Shown here piece by piece: positions 34,201 to 43,302 of a stretch of 64,000 nucleotides of DNA; the first letter of the stretch is position 1, and each line of letters opens with the position of its first letter. A model generated the notes under the pieces. It had not been told where the DNA came from and made no database searches. It saw nothing but the letters and a program-made list of their open reading frames with translations. The DNA comes from Vibrio spartinae (lineage in GTDB: Bacteria > Pseudomonadota > Gammaproteobacteria > Enterobacterales > Vibrionaceae), in NCBI RefSeq assembly GCF_024347135.1, contig NZ_AP024907.1, positions 2,099,001-2,163,000 on the forward strand, given 5' to 3'. The position numbers and the translations under genes were made by a program.

Positions 34201-36068
34201 GCATTGGTGGCGGTGATGAGCTGCGACTGCGCGTTATAGCCATAACTGACTTGCGTCTGAACAAATTGCCATTCGTCCTGCTCAGCCAGATAAGCGTACA
34301 AATCCACTTGGGTAATCAGGTCATCCGTATACACCAGCTCAAATCTAAGGTTGGTCTCGGTTGAAATCCGGACCGGACGGTGCTGACGGTCGTAAGTGAT
34401 GCTCAGTGAATGGTCATATTGGTCTTTGATAGACGTCAGTAAGCCCGAGTCACCAGTCATTTTAAAGGTGTAAAACCGCTCACCGCTGGCAATAATCATC
34501 TGCTGTTTATCACTACCCAGAAATGCCGCTGATTTCGCCATGCGGTTGGTAATCGCCGGCAATTGCTCTGTCGGTTTGGGAAAGCGGGTCAGTTTGCCTT
34601 CGCCGTCCCGCCAGATAATCGCATCACCGTCCACGGTCAGCTGATGTGACAGTGAATGTGACCAGCCATAACCGAGCCCGACATGGGTTTCAACCGCAGC
34701 GGTCCGATACAACCGTTGCCATTCAAACGGCAACAGACCAATCAGATGGCCGTCGGTCAGCGACAGTAACTCTTCACCGGTTGCCATCGATATCGGGTCT
34801 TTGTCGCACACCGTGTCTTTACTGTCTTGGGTCGGCTTTCCGGATTCATTGGTCGGCGCATGGCTGTCGTCCGGCAGTGTGTCTTTATCATGGTGCAGGG
34901 TACTAGTGCGGCGGTTATCCGCAACAAATTCAAGTTTGCCGTTGCGGTAAACGCCCTGCCCGCCTTTGTTAATTGCCAGACGTTTAAAAGTATCGCTGGC
35001 CGAGTTAATCAGCTTTTTGGCAAAGGTAAATAGCTCTTTGACAACGTCTACCAGCGACTTAATCGCTTTAAAAATCTGTTTGCCAGCTGTTTTCATCGCC
35101 CGCAGCACAGCATAGGCCATGCCGGTTGCCGGAGTGGCAATAAAAGAGATAATCAACCCACCAAGCAGCCCCATTAACACATCCACAATCACCTGACCGC
35201 CAAAATTGGCGATCTGATTGAGTATCGTGGTTATCGGCACCATCGAGATGTAAGTCATGATGCCGCGCACAAACAGATACATGGCCGCTTCATCCGAGGC
35301 GAATAGCATGGCCTTTTCCATCATCCCCGGTGCACTGCTGGCCGTCTCTTTTATCGTATTGATAATATCCGCGACACCTTCACCCAGATCTTTCAGTGTT
35401 TTGACCGGGTCTTTGAGCATCTCATAAAGCTCTTCAATGCCACTCCAGAGCGCTTTCAAACCACGCCAGATCCCATCGGCAAAATTCGCAATCACGCTTA
35501 AGACCGACTGCGCGGCCGAGCTGTTAAAATAACTGTCCCACTGCGGCTGATACCCTTGCCATTTTTGATTCAGCCAACCCGACAGGCCATCACTCAACGT
35601 ATCATAATGGGAAAACAGCGAGTCCATCTCTGCCGGAGTCGGCTGATGGTCGATAAAGACCTCGTAGTATTTGCCCGGAGTCAGGCCAGCGACAGTGGCT
35701 TTACCCTGCGCATCAAGCATCACTTTCCGCGTATCGCTGCCGTCTTCGGCTTTGACAATCGCCTGAATATTCCCGAGCGGCACATGATAAATCGACTGGA
35801 ACACACTTTCGATTTCCAGCTTGCCACTGAGCGGACATTGCACGGTGGTTTTGTAGTTATCATCATCTTTGCCGACCGTGGTACTCTCGCCACTGACTTT
35901 GAGCCGTTTATCCATCGCAAAAAGAGAAGGGCGATCCATCGCTTCTGTGGCTTTATCTGCGAGTTCGAAATACCACTTCTTGGTCATTTGCCGATAGTCA
36001 GTCAACAAATCAGGAAAGCTGTTCAGCTGCTGATTGATATAATTATAAAATTGTTGTTGTTCGCTCAT
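31272..36068 (-). CDS. Rhs-family polymorphic toxin, type VI secretion effector
   Basis: A 1598-residue protein. Residues 1-420 are an N-terminal region with hydrophobic segments near 262-285 and 293-320 and no PAAR motif. A DUF6531-type segment starts near 424 (DPISMATGEELLSL). Many YD repeats follow, forming the shell that encloses the toxin. The core ends with GWVDPLGL near residue 1424. The last 174 residues are the variable toxin: an AT-rich domain with LAHITWKEQGG, GNYFTTPSAVEVSRAKDG and KTHDQYFILDEHL, not assigned to a family. The ATG at 36068 overlaps the stop of the DUF4123 gene (TGATG). Two partial rhs copies lie at 25.0 and 28.1 kb. Confidence 0.93.
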   Translation of the reverse strand: MSEQQQFYNYINQQLNSFPDLLTDYRQMTKKWYFELADKATEAMDRPSLFAMDKRLKVSGESTTVGKDDDNYKTTVQCPLSGKLEIESVFQSIYHVPLGNIQAIVKAEDGSDTRKVMLDAQGKATVAGLTPGKYYEVFIDHQPTPAEMDSLFSHYDTLSDGLSGWLNQKWQGYQPQWDSYFNSSAAQSVLSVIANFADGIWRGLKALWSGIEELYEMLKDPVKTLKDLGEGVADIINTIKETASSAPGMMEKAMLFASDEAAMYLFVRGIMTYISMVPITTILNQIANFGGQVIVDVLMGLLGGLIISFIATPATGMAYAVLRAMKTAGKQIFKAIKSLVDVVKELFTFAKKLINSASDTFKRLAINKGGQGVYRNGKLEFVADNRRTSTLHHDKDTLPDDSHAPTNESGKPTQDSKDTVCDKDPISMATGEELLSLTDGHLIGLLPFEWQRLYRTAAVETHVGLGYGWSHSLSHQLTVDGDAIIWRDGEGKLTRFPKPTEQLPAITNRMAKSAAFLGSDKQQMIIASGERFYTFKMTGDSGLLTSIKDQYDHSLSITYDRQHRPVRISTETNLRFELVYTDDLITQVDLYAYLAEQDEWQFVQTQVSYGYNAQSQLITATNASGETERYTYDTQHVIQSRELAGGAVFRWEWQGEGKDVRAVRQYSNLTQVDTRYDWDEEAGTVTLTNSDGSQQVYQHDDNARLIKEVDGSGGEYLKAYDDKGRLTKETDALGNVSESVYNDAGELVAKVEPNGLTTHFSYKNGLLAQVQQDKAVWRYRHDRWGHITEQTDPLGHTTVYDYNDHGLIEKITYPDGGIHQLTWNRNGHLVDETTPQGEVIRYRYDILGRLRLRHDSQGVTELSYDRSGRLTKQVLPGGQTRFYEYNAYNKVTKFTDEQGRATTYDYEFPLHLVTQKTNPDGSTVQYRYDNPFHFVSAIINERGEHYQIDYLPTGHVQREVTFDGRQFVYEYDAHTQLTAKTEIGSEGTELTTRYAYDAQGKLIEKTLPDESTVQYSYDLLGNLTGVDDGRWPLAYDYDVLGRLTTEHQGWATTGYRYDALGHITAQLLPDGQQLDYDFRHGRLHQVNLNGHCLTQHQYQVSGLETRRTQGALSSHFQYDETGRLTEHRVSQAQQQTLFRRYQYNRSGNLTQVEDNLRGLTQYHYDPLDRLTQVRGSLSENFAHDPAGNLIQSRQSNVAGNRLLFQGDRHYQYDEFGNLIQEARGTNQSLVTTYQYDGQHRLTKVEKPDGTIAEYQYDAFGRRTHKTVTDKTGHQTSTEFLWQGDKLLAESGERHYQTYLYEYGSFKPLALVTGEGADNATPYFYHLDQIGTPLEITDVEGRVAWSVDYHSYGNVAYQRKADIVSPLRFQGQYYDEETGLHYNRHRYYSPSTGRFITPDPIGLAGGLNNYQYVVNPTGWVDPLGLNQCEGSCAGNPLTAAEQSAAYQGSDPYFGVDKLEDISIPKGTQLAHITWKEQGGITGNYFTTPSAVEVSRAKDGLVSSRALNQGVQVYAGDGRTDYKKYVQMFEVKEDIPMGGAAFGPTKANPQFNPGRYKTHDQYFILDEHLIKLVPVKGSLEVMKDTKAPDISNKLEKLRNK

Positions 36069-36817
36069 CAAAGCATCCCTAGCCGTTGTTGCTCTTGTTC
36101 GATTAATTCAATGAAAGCCGCCAGATAACCGTCTTCTTCCCCTTGATAACGCGCCACAAACCGTTCGGTTTTCTGACGTAACACCGGCTCAGGATAGGCG
36201 TCATACAAGGCCTGTTGATATTCACTCAACCCCTGAAGCAGATTGTTGACCAGTACACTCGGGTCTTCGCTCAACCCCGCCAGCACGGCCTCCGGTACCG
36301 TCCACCACGGGAAAGCGCGTTCCTGAAAATTGGTTTGGCTTATCGGCGCGGGGTTATCAACTTGTGTGAGTGCTTCTTGTGCAGTGACACGCAGCCAACA
36401 TTGAGTCGGGCCCATCAGGGCGATGCGCTGCTCATCATCACACAGGCTCGCCACATCCAGCGCGAAACGCGGGTCATAGAAGCGGAAGAACACATGCTCA
36501 CCGGTGGGCAGCCAGACATGGGTCAGGCTGCGAAAATGGGCCTGCACCGTGGCGAAATCAGCCTCAGCGCCGACCAGAATCCCCCAGTCAGCACAGGATT
36601 CATCGGTCATCCAGTCAAGAAACGGATGCTCCGGAGAAATCTGTGCGATGTTCGGCATCACTTCACGCCACTCGGCATACGGGGTGCCTAGCCAGATACC
36701 CTGCGCATCACTGCCGCCGTTGAGATAAAACCAACGCTGTGGCTGGCCGTCACTGGTTTCATTGAGGATCACGTACCAGTTTAAATCTGCGGTCAGTTGC
36801 TGTTTTAAATCGCACAT
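36068..36817 (-). CDS. DUF4123 adaptor/chaperone for the Rhs effector
   Basis: A 249-residue DUF4123 protein (Tap/TEC type). These chaperones load a specific effector onto VgrG. The segment LNWYVILNETSDGQPQRWFY and the following PYAEWREVMPNIAQISPEHP, DWGILVGAEADFATVQAHFR and VFFRFYDPRFALDV are the family core. It overlaps vgrG by 13 bases and the rhs start by one, so the order VgrG, adaptor, effector, immunity is fully coupled. AAGGACGGGG precedes the ATG. Confidence 0.9.
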   Translation of the reverse strand: MCDLKQQLTADLNWYVILNETSDGQPQRWFYLNGGSDAQGIWLGTPYAEWREVMPNIAQISPEHPFLDWMTDESCADWGILVGAEADFATVQAHFRSLTHVWLPTGEHVFFRFYDPRFALDVASLCDDEQRIALMGPTQCWLRVTAQEALTQVDNPAPISQTNFQERAFPWWTVPEAVLAGLSEDPSVLVNNLLQGLSEYQQALYDAYPEPVLRQKTERFVARYQGEEDGYLAAFIELIEQEQQRLGML

Positions 36818-38862
36818 ACCCCGTCCTTACATTTTTCACACTCTTCACAGAATGGCGCGGCCGATTTCATGGTGGCAATCTGCGCGGGGGTCAAAATCGG
36901 TGCCGGATTATCCGGTTTGGTGGTGATTTCTTCGGGCAACAACGCGGCTTTACCGCCATAAGCGACCGCACTGCCAGCGCTGCCGCCGGCGTTGAGGTTA
37001 ATCGCAGCACCGGACAGGTTGACACTGCCGCTGTCGATGCTGATAAAGCTGCCACCGGCCGATAGGGTCAGCCCCGAGCCGGCTTCGGCCACAATCTTCG
37101 CCCCGCTTTTGAGGGTGATGGCGCTGCCGGTTTCGACCGCGGTCAGGCTGCCGACTTGCTGCTGTAAATCACCACCGATGTCATGGGTCTGATCTTGGGT
37201 GATTTTGATCCGCTGCTCACCGTCCACGGTCAGATGATCGTTCATCTTGATGTGTTCATACCGGTCGTTTTCAACGGTTAAATGGCTGTCGTGACGGATC
37301 AGTGTGGTCGCGTCATTTTCAATCAGGGCTTCGGTATCTTTCTGCGCATGGAGGTAGACTTTTTCGCTTTCGGCCTGATCTTCAAAACTCAGCTCGTTAA
37401 AGCCCTGCCCTTGGTGGGTTTCGGTCCGCAACACGGTTTTGGTTTTGTTTGCCGGTAAAGGGTAAGGCGGCACATGGCTGGCATTGAATGCCCGTCCGGT
37501 GATGAGCGGTTGGTCCGGATCACCTTCCAGAAAATCAACCATCACTTCATGGCCGATGCGCGGCACGGCCACCATGCCGTACTGACTGCCCGCCCACTGC
37601 TGTGATACCCGCACCCAGCAGGAGCTCAGTTCATCGCCGTTGCTTTCGCGGTCCCACGGGAAATGCAGCTTGACGCGGCCATGCTCGTCACAGTAGATTT
37701 CTTCGCCGGCCGGGCCGACCACCGTGGCGATCATCGTGCCGTCAACCCGCGGCTTATGCATAATCGGTGACAGCCATAAGTTGTCACCGGGGATCGCGGT
37801 AAACTGGTTGGCATATGTGGTGGCACCACTGCCGCCGGATTCTTCCAGCGCTTGCGGTTGACTGCCTTGGTGCGCAATCTGTACCACCAGCCAGTTCTGA
37901 TTCATCGCGGCATCGAGGTGGTCACTGAGGTCAAACCGCACCCCGGCCTGAAGCATCGCCTGATTACTTTTGCCACTCGCGGTATGCGCATCGCGTCGCA
38001 ACGCATCGAGGCGAATTTGGCTGAATGCTGTGCCGCTGGCATCGTCTTTATACCGTCCCGGTGCGTCATAATATTCATAATTCGGCAACTGATAGTCTAA
38101 ATCACTGCCTTCCGCGGTCTGTTTAAAACTGTAGGTCGGCTTTTTAAAACTGTAATCCTGCAACCACACCGAGCTGACTTCAGACTGCTTGTGCGCGGTG
38201 ATGGCGGAGACATACGGGATCTCCGATACGCCACCGGACAATACGTTATACGGCACCGTGCCGCCGAGCCGGGCAAAACCTTCTGAATTGTCGGTCACCA
38301 CTAAGGTGTGTTTTTCTGCCTCGTGGGTAAAGGTGTACATCAGCCCTTCTTCAGCGGCGAGCCGGTGGAAGAAATCTAAATCGGTTTCCCGGTACTGCAC
38401 GCAGAATTCACGCGGGGGGCATTCCCGTTTGGTGGAAAAGGCATAGTCGGTGATGTTCATCTCCTGTAACAACACCGAGAGGATTTCCGGCACGCTTTTT
38501 TGTTGGAAGATGCGGCTGTTGTGCCGTAATGAGAGCCGTTCGAACGACGGCACCAACGTCAGGGAATAGAAGGTGTGATGATGGCCGGTATCGCCGCGGC
38601 TGAAATTGCGGATGATGCCATGAACCTTCTGTACCACCTGCCCGTTGCGGAGCACTTCAAGCAGCGCGGTGGTATCGACCATCTGTTCAAAGGTCAAATC
38701 ACTGTTGCGACTGGCGAGCGCGATATGATAGCGATAGCCATAAACCGGATGCCCGCCGGCGTCCACCGATGCTGAAACGGATTCAAATCCCTGATAGTCA
38801 CGAACCACCAATGACGCATCATTGACCCCATTGATCGTGAGCCTGAAACCTAACGTTGCCAT
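36805..38862 (-). CDS. vgrG: Type VI secretion tip protein VgrG
   Basis: The spike of the type VI secretion system, 685 residues. The gp27-like base has the family motifs CVQYRETDLDFFHRLAAEEG and DHLDAAMNQNWLVVQIAHQG. A gp5-like OB fold follows with HEVMVDFLEGDPDQPLITGR, and then the repeat-rich beta needle. There is no added effector domain; the tail ends FCEECEKCKDGVCAI, with four clustered cysteines that could bind a metal. The rest of the secretion apparatus is not in the window, so this is an orphan vgrG-effector module. Confidence 0.94.
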   Translation of the reverse strand: MATLGFRLTINGVNDASLVVRDYQGFESVSASVDAGGHPVYGYRYHIALASRNSDLTFEQMVDTTALLEVLRNGQVVQKVHGIIRNFSRGDTGHHHTFYSLTLVPSFERLSLRHNSRIFQQKSVPEILSVLLQEMNITDYAFSTKRECPPREFCVQYRETDLDFFHRLAAEEGLMYTFTHEAEKHTLVVTDNSEGFARLGGTVPYNVLSGGVSEIPYVSAITAHKQSEVSSVWLQDYSFKKPTYSFKQTAEGSDLDYQLPNYEYYDAPGRYKDDASGTAFSQIRLDALRRDAHTASGKSNQAMLQAGVRFDLSDHLDAAMNQNWLVVQIAHQGSQPQALEESGGSGATTYANQFTAIPGDNLWLSPIMHKPRVDGTMIATVVGPAGEEIYCDEHGRVKLHFPWDRESNGDELSSCWVRVSQQWAGSQYGMVAVPRIGHEVMVDFLEGDPDQPLITGRAFNASHVPPYPLPANKTKTVLRTETHQGQGFNELSFEDQAESEKVYLHAQKDTEALIENDATTLIRHDSHLTVENDRYEHIKMNDHLTVDGEQRIKITQDQTHDIGGDLQQQVGSLTAVETGSAITLKSGAKIVAEAGSGLTLSAGGSFISIDSGSVNLSGAAINLNAGGSAGSAVAYGGKAALLPEEITTKPDNPAPILTPAQIATMKSAAPFCEECEKCKDGVCAI

Positions 38863-39203
38863 GAAGAAAACCTTTGATGTTTGATTTGAGAGTGTCGATA
38901 TTTTGTTCTAATTTGCATCGCCAATGCGAATTGATGCATAAGCAAACCCGCCAAGCGTGCGACGATAGTTTATTCAACAACTTGCTATTGTATTCAATTT
39001 AATTTACGGAGTTCAGCCTTTATCAGTTCACTTTCATTACCAGATGCATTTTATTGAATGCATCTCTCAATATTTAATGTATTAAAGCGTGAAGAATGCA
39101 ATGAACGGATCAACAGGAAACGAATTAACAGGAAATAAATCGGCAGGAAACGAATAAAAGCAAAAAGGCCTCTGATGAGGCCTTGAACGGATCAAACAGA
39201 TGA
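38863..39203. other. Upstream region of vgrG
   Basis: 340 bases without a gene. Three short repeats of the form CAGGAAAyrAAT stand at 39112-39154 (AACAGGAAACG, AACAGGAAATA, GGCAGGAAACG). The vgrG promoter must lie here, and the 39162-39184 terminator of the next gene closes the stretch. Confidence 0.5.
39162..39184 (-). terminator. Terminator after the 90-residue gene
   Basis: AAGGCCTC and GAGGCCTT pair around ATCA on the minus strand and are followed by TTTGC, close to the stop codon at 39204. Confidence 0.75.
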
Positions 39204-39476
39204 CTAACGTGAGGCGTAATACTGGCGACTCCAACAAATAATATTTTCAACATCCGGTAGGAGAATACCATCATCTTCGATGCGATCGATGGTTTCCCAG
39301 AAAGAGCCTAATGCACGTTCATCGGCCTGATTTAACCAAGCTTTGATCTGCCCTTTGATTTCATCACTTTCCGTGTGCTCTTGACTGGCTGTATTGTGGT
39401 GACTGGCCGTAATTCCGAATTTCCCCATCATAAAAGTGAAATCGTCCATATCGACCAATTCGGCATACATCATCAT
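39204..39476 (-). CDS. Small acidic protein, function unknown
   Basis: A 90-residue protein, MMMYAELVDMDDFTFMMGKF onward, not recognised. It is acidic and predicted helical, without a signal peptide. AAGGAGAGAA lies just before a triple ATG, so the start is sound although which ATG is used is open. It has its own terminator and lies between the Rhs module and the betaine cluster. The gap of about 110 bases to the BCCT gene end leaves room for a separate promoter. Confidence 0.65.
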   Translation of the reverse strand: MMMYAELVDMDDFTFMMGKFGITASHHNTASQEHTESDEIKGQIKAWLNQADERALGSFWETIDRIEDDGILLPDVENIICWSRQYYASR

Positions 39477-39584
39477 TTCTCTCCTTGATATCGAATCATT
39501 CAGGGTTCAGCGCCTGAACCCTGATCGTCTGACTTCGTTAAAGCTTGTTCTTTCCTCTACCGTGTCAATTGATATTTGTGTGTT

Positions 39585-41183
39585 TCAATATAAATGTTTC
39601 TCTGTCACTAACCCGCGGTACAGACTCCAACACATCAAAATCAGCACCAGTGTAAATGGTAGCCCGGTGGTTATCGCGCCGGCTTGCAGGGCTGCCAGTG
39701 CCTGATCACCACCCCCCAACAACAAGGCAATTGCAATCACCCCTTCCAGCGATGCCCATAGCACCCGCTGTGCCGTCGGGACATCGGTTTTACCACCAGC
39801 GGTAATACTATCGATCACCAACGACCCGGAATCCGAGGATGTGACGAAGAACAACAAGACCAGCAGAATACCCAGTGTAGAAAGTAAAAACGCCATCGGC
39901 AAGTGATCAAACATCTGGAACATTGCTTTAGAGACATCACTGATCCCATTGGCAAGATCACCCACACCATGTGTGACTTGCTCAAGGGCGGTTCCTCCCA
40001 TAACGCTCATCCATAAAACCGTGACCAGTGTCGGGATCAGTAATACCGCTGTCACGAATTCACGCACGGTGCGTCCTTTGGAAACCTGAGCGATAAACAT
40101 GCCGACAAACGGAGACCACGATACCCACCATGCCCAATAGAACACCGTCCAGCCATGGAACCATTCGGTATCTTGTCGCCCAACCCAGTTAGATAATGGT
40201 ATAAAGTTTTCGACATAACCTTTACCAATGGTGCCAACCGTCTGAAAAATAGACAATGTCGGACCGACAACAATCACCAGAGCAATCAAACAGCCAGCCA
40301 TCAGCATATTGATATTGCTCAGGATCCTCACCCCACCGTCGAGTCCGCGAGAGACCGATATAATCGCGATCAGGGTGACGACGACAATAAACGCAATCTG
40401 AGTCCCGAGGCCATTACTAATGCCGAAAAGGTGACTGAGACCACCGGCCGCTTGCTGCGCACCAAAGCCTAAAGAGGTTGCCAGACCAAAGATAGTCGCC
40501 AGAACAGCAAGAATATCAATGATGTTCCCCAGTGTACCCCAGCAACGTTTGCCGAAAATCGGGTAGAAAACCGAGCGAATCGTCAGGGGCAGTCCTTTGT
40601 TATAAGAAAAAAATGCCAGTGCCAGACCGACCACCGCATAGATCGCCCAAGGGTGTAATCCCCAGTGGTACATCGTTGCACTGAGCGCCAGCGCCCGGCC
40701 ATCTTCGGTGCGAGGTGCGACATTCAATGGCGTGCCGTACCAATCCGTATAATAAGCCACAGGTTCGGCAACACTCCAGAACATCAAGCCGATCCCCATT
40801 CCGGCAGCAAATAACATACTGAACCAAGATAGGGTTGAAAATTCCGGTGTGGCATCTACACCACCGAGACGGATTTTACCAACGGGTAAAACCAGCAATA
40901 CCAAACAAAAAAGCACAAACAGGTTACAAGCCGCCATAAATAACCAGTCAAAATGATTAATTGACCAGCCACGCGCTTGTGTCAGTACTGTTTTTGCGCC
41001 ATCAGGAAAAATCAGAGTGAGGATAATAAATAACAGTATCAAACCTACGCTGACACCAAATACGGGATTGTGAATGTCCAATCCCCAAATCTTAACGTTA
41101 TCCTGCCCGGCACAATAGTCAGTGTCATACTGAATCCGTGATACGGGTTTGCGACGTTTTGGAGAATCTATTGTCGTTTTCAT
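39585..41183 (-). CDS. BCCT-family glycine betaine transporter of the catabolic cluster
   Basis: A 532-residue transporter of the BetP/OpuD/BetT family, the probable importer of glycine betaine or a related catabolic substrate. It has twelve predicted membrane segments, the sodium-site segment FAAGMGIGLMFWSVAEPVAY and the substrate-site MYHWGLHPWAIY, plus the GWTVFYWAWWVSWSPFVGMF box. The ATG at 41183 follows GAGGG by 8 bases; the earlier in-frame ATG at 41195 is part of that ribosome site. It is the last gene of the dgc-etf operon. Its short N-terminal tail and lack of a long C-terminal tail argue against the osmosensing type. Confidence 0.88.
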   Translation of the reverse strand: MKTTIDSPKRRKPVSRIQYDTDYCAGQDNVKIWGLDIHNPVFGVSVGLILLFIILTLIFPDGAKTVLTQARGWSINHFDWLFMAACNLFVLFCLVLLVLPVGKIRLGGVDATPEFSTLSWFSMLFAAGMGIGLMFWSVAEPVAYYTDWYGTPLNVAPRTEDGRALALSATMYHWGLHPWAIYAVVGLALAFFSYNKGLPLTIRSVFYPIFGKRCWGTLGNIIDILAVLATIFGLATSLGFGAQQAAGGLSHLFGISNGLGTQIAFIVVVTLIAIISVSRGLDGGVRILSNINMLMAGCLIALVIVVGPTLSIFQTVGTIGKGYVENFIPLSNWVGRQDTEWFHGWTVFYWAWWVSWSPFVGMFIAQVSKGRTVREFVTAVLLIPTLVTVLWMSVMGGTALEQVTHGVGDLANGISDVSKAMFQMFDHLPMAFLLSTLGILLVLLFFVTSSDSGSLVIDSITAGGKTDVPTAQRVLWASLEGVIAIALLLGGGDQALAALQAGAITTGLPFTLVLILMCWSLYRGLVTEKHLY

Positions 41184-41201
41184 GCGATCCCTCATCCATT
41201 C

Positions 41202-41225
41202 CGTCTGTCACGATATGGACAGACG
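41202..41225 (-). repeat. Intercistronic hairpin between etfB and the BCCT gene
   Basis: CGTCTGTC-N8-GACAGACG is a perfect dyad. A second small dyad, CATTCC...GGAATG, follows near 41244-41260. They may attenuate expression or protect the message between the etf and transporter genes. Confidence 0.5.
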
Positions 41226-41267
41226 TTCGCTTTTCATCCGGTCATTCCTGTTCCCGGAATGCACTTG

Positions 41268-42065
41268 TTATTTTTGACGAATGACGCCCTCTTCAAGCAA
41301 TACATCAAACACCGCCTTAGCCATCTCGCTGACTGGCTGATCTTTGATGACCCGCCCACCTGAAGACGTCGTTTTTGCAGTCGCAGCCTTGAATCGGTCT
41401 GCTGCCGTTTTAGCTTTCACCACTTTCAAACGTTTTATTTTCGCTTTCGCGGGGGTTTCCTCCCAATTCATCCACTCATGATCGAGTGCCACATGATCGA
41501 CCTTACTGACATCAATCTGCGCACGGCGGGCAATGCCGAAGGCACTTTGCCTTGGCAGTGGTGCTGCCATATCTACGCTGGCAACAAAAGGTAAAGAAAC
41601 GCTCAGAGCACGTCTCTGCCCCCGGGGCAAAGCCTGCAGCACTTTCGCCTGCCCGTTTTCAATCGAGAGAATTTCTGCAATCCCGACGACAACCGGACAC
41701 TGAAGTTTTTGAGCGAGAAAAAAAGGTAATAATCCTGACGATTCGCCACTTTCGGCCCGTGTCCCCGTCAGGACGATGTCCGGCATCTCTTGTTGCAGAT
41801 ACTGGGCTAATGTGTCCACGGCATCGGCCTGCGCTTCCTGTGCCAGAACACGAATACGGGATAACCCCATACCGCTGTAATACCCAAGAGCCGGATGCTC
41901 GGGGTCACCGGCATGAATGACTTCCAGTTCGCTGTCGGGCAAATTGAGTGCCAGCTCCACCGCTCTGGAATCGGTCATCGCCCGACGCGGACGACCAGAG
42001 TCAGGATGGGCACCAATCGAGACCAGGGTTTTAACAACGAATGATTTGGCTGAACTAGGCTGCAT
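41268..42065 (-). CDS. etfB: Electron transfer flavoprotein beta subunit of the dimethylglycine route
   Basis: The FixA-like partner of EtfA. It takes electrons from dimethylglycine dehydrogenase and passes them toward the quinone pool. It has 265 residues from the ATG at 42065 (MQPSSAKSFVVKTLVSIGAHPD), with AGGAG about 7 bases upstream; a longer frame to 42137 overlaps etfA needlessly. ADAVDTLAQYLQQEMPDIVLTGTRAE is the nucleotide-binding stretch (given here by its ends, near residues 79-104). The sequence is far from housekeeping EtfB, as is usual for betaine-cluster copies. It overlaps etfA by 11 bases. Confidence 0.85.
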   Translation of the reverse strand: MQPSSAKSFVVKTLVSIGAHPDSGRPRRAMTDSRAVELALNLPDSELEVIHAGDPEHPALGYYSGMGLSRIRVLAQEAQADAVDTLAQYLQQEMPDIVLTGTRAESGESSGLLPFFLAQKLQCPVVVGIAEILSIENGQAKVLQALPRGQRRALSVSLPFVASVDMAAPLPRQSAFGIARRAQIDVSKVDHVALDHEWMNWEETPAKAKIKRLKVVKAKTAADRFKAATAKTTSSGGRVIKDQPVSEMAKAVFDVLLEEGVIRQK

Positions 42066-43293
42066 CCTTGAGCTCCTCTTTGTGGTGGTTCTCGACCAGT
42101 GAAACCAGCGCTGCCAGCAACTCATGGCTGTCAGCAATCACACTCAAATCAGCGCGTTTCACCATGTCACATCCGGAATCGGTATTGACGGCAATCACTT
42201 TGTCGCATCTGCCAATTCCTTGTAGATGCTGAATTGCACCGCTGATCCCCACCGCAATATAAACCCGGGCGGTCACCCAAGACCCCGTCGCACCGACCTG
42301 TCTGAAACGCGGCATAAATCCATTGTCCACTGCGACACGGCTCGCCCCCTCTGTGGCACCGAGTCCCTGTGCTGCATGATGAAATAATTCCCAGTCATGG
42401 ATACCGTTTCCGGCAGACAGGATAAATTCGGCCTCGGTCAAAGGGACGGATTGCGGATCAATTGCAACCTGTCCCAGATCTGCAATCGTCGGCTGAATTG
42501 GTGGCGTTGCCGCTAGGGTGACGGCCAACGCTTCGTGACGGGTTTCATCAATTTGTGGCGCGCACTCTTCTGCTAACAGCAGACATCGGGGAGTGGCACG
42601 TTTGATATCACTCCGGCCACCGGCGGCACGGCAGACTGTCTGTTGCGAATTCACCTGCCATGCTTGGGTCGCGGGTCGCTCATGAATCAGCGCTGTCAGG
42701 CGTGCGCCCAACTCAAATCCACCGGAAATGCTATCCGGGAACAACCAGTGTTTCGGAGCATAGTGTGCCTCCACCTGTTCAAGGGCTGCGACTTTCTGTT
42801 CCGGGCAATATCCGCCATAAATGTCATCGGTAAGATTCAGCAAGCGGTCAACCCCGGCGGTATCAAACTGGGTTTCACGGTGAACACCAAAAACAACCGC
42901 CATCACCGCACCTGCACCACCATGCTGCTGAACAAGCTGATGTGCCTGTCCGAGTACATCACGATCATGGCTGCTTAAGCGGCCGCCCGGCATATCCGGT
43001 ACCACCACAATGTAATAATCAGGCTCGGCAACCGTATGCAACGGCAACTGAACTGCGGCTGAAGTCCCTTGAGAACGAACCGAGAATGACGGCGCACCAC
43101 TGCCATGCAGCCGATCAATTCGCTTAAGACCATTCGGGCCGATAAAACCGACGCGGTGCGGATAGTAGCGAATGAGGCCGCTCGGGCCTCTCTCCTCTGT
43201 CGGCTGCGTGACAAAGCTGTCATGTTGTGGATGAAGCCGGTTACGCATAATCCATTCAATACGGCGATCACGGCGTACAATTATTTCACTCAT
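42055..43293 (-). CDS. etfA: Electron transfer flavoprotein alpha subunit of the dimethylglycine route
   Basis: A 412-residue FixB-type subunit. Its C-terminal FAD-binding domain reads FRQVGATGSWVTARVYIAVG, then ISGAIQHLQGIGRCDKVIAV and NTDSGCDMVKRADL, the family signature. The N-terminal 90 residues are longer and more divergent than in housekeeping EtfA. GGGGAG precedes the ATG. It lies between dgcB and etfB in the dgc operon, as in Pseudomonas. Confidence 0.9.
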   Translation of the reverse strand: MSEIIVRRDRRIEWIMRNRLHPQHDSFVTQPTEERGPSGLIRYYPHRVGFIGPNGLKRIDRLHGSGAPSFSVRSQGTSAAVQLPLHTVAEPDYYIVVVPDMPGGRLSSHDRDVLGQAHQLVQQHGGAGAVMAVVFGVHRETQFDTAGVDRLLNLTDDIYGGYCPEQKVAALEQVEAHYAPKHWLFPDSISGGFELGARLTALIHERPATQAWQVNSQQTVCRAAGGRSDIKRATPRCLLLAEECAPQIDETRHEALAVTLAATPPIQPTIADLGQVAIDPQSVPLTEAEFILSAGNGIHDWELFHHAAQGLGATEGASRVAVDNGFMPRFRQVGATGSWVTARVYIAVGISGAIQHLQGIGRCDKVIAVNTDSGCDMVKRADLSVIADSHELLAALVSLVENHHKEELKDAA

Positions 43294-43302
43294 AGCTCTC
43301 CC

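Noticed and set aside
42055..42137. A longer etfB start at 42137
   Set aside because: It would overlap etfA by more than 80 bases and lacks a ribosome site; the ATG at 42065 has AGGAG and the usual N-terminus.
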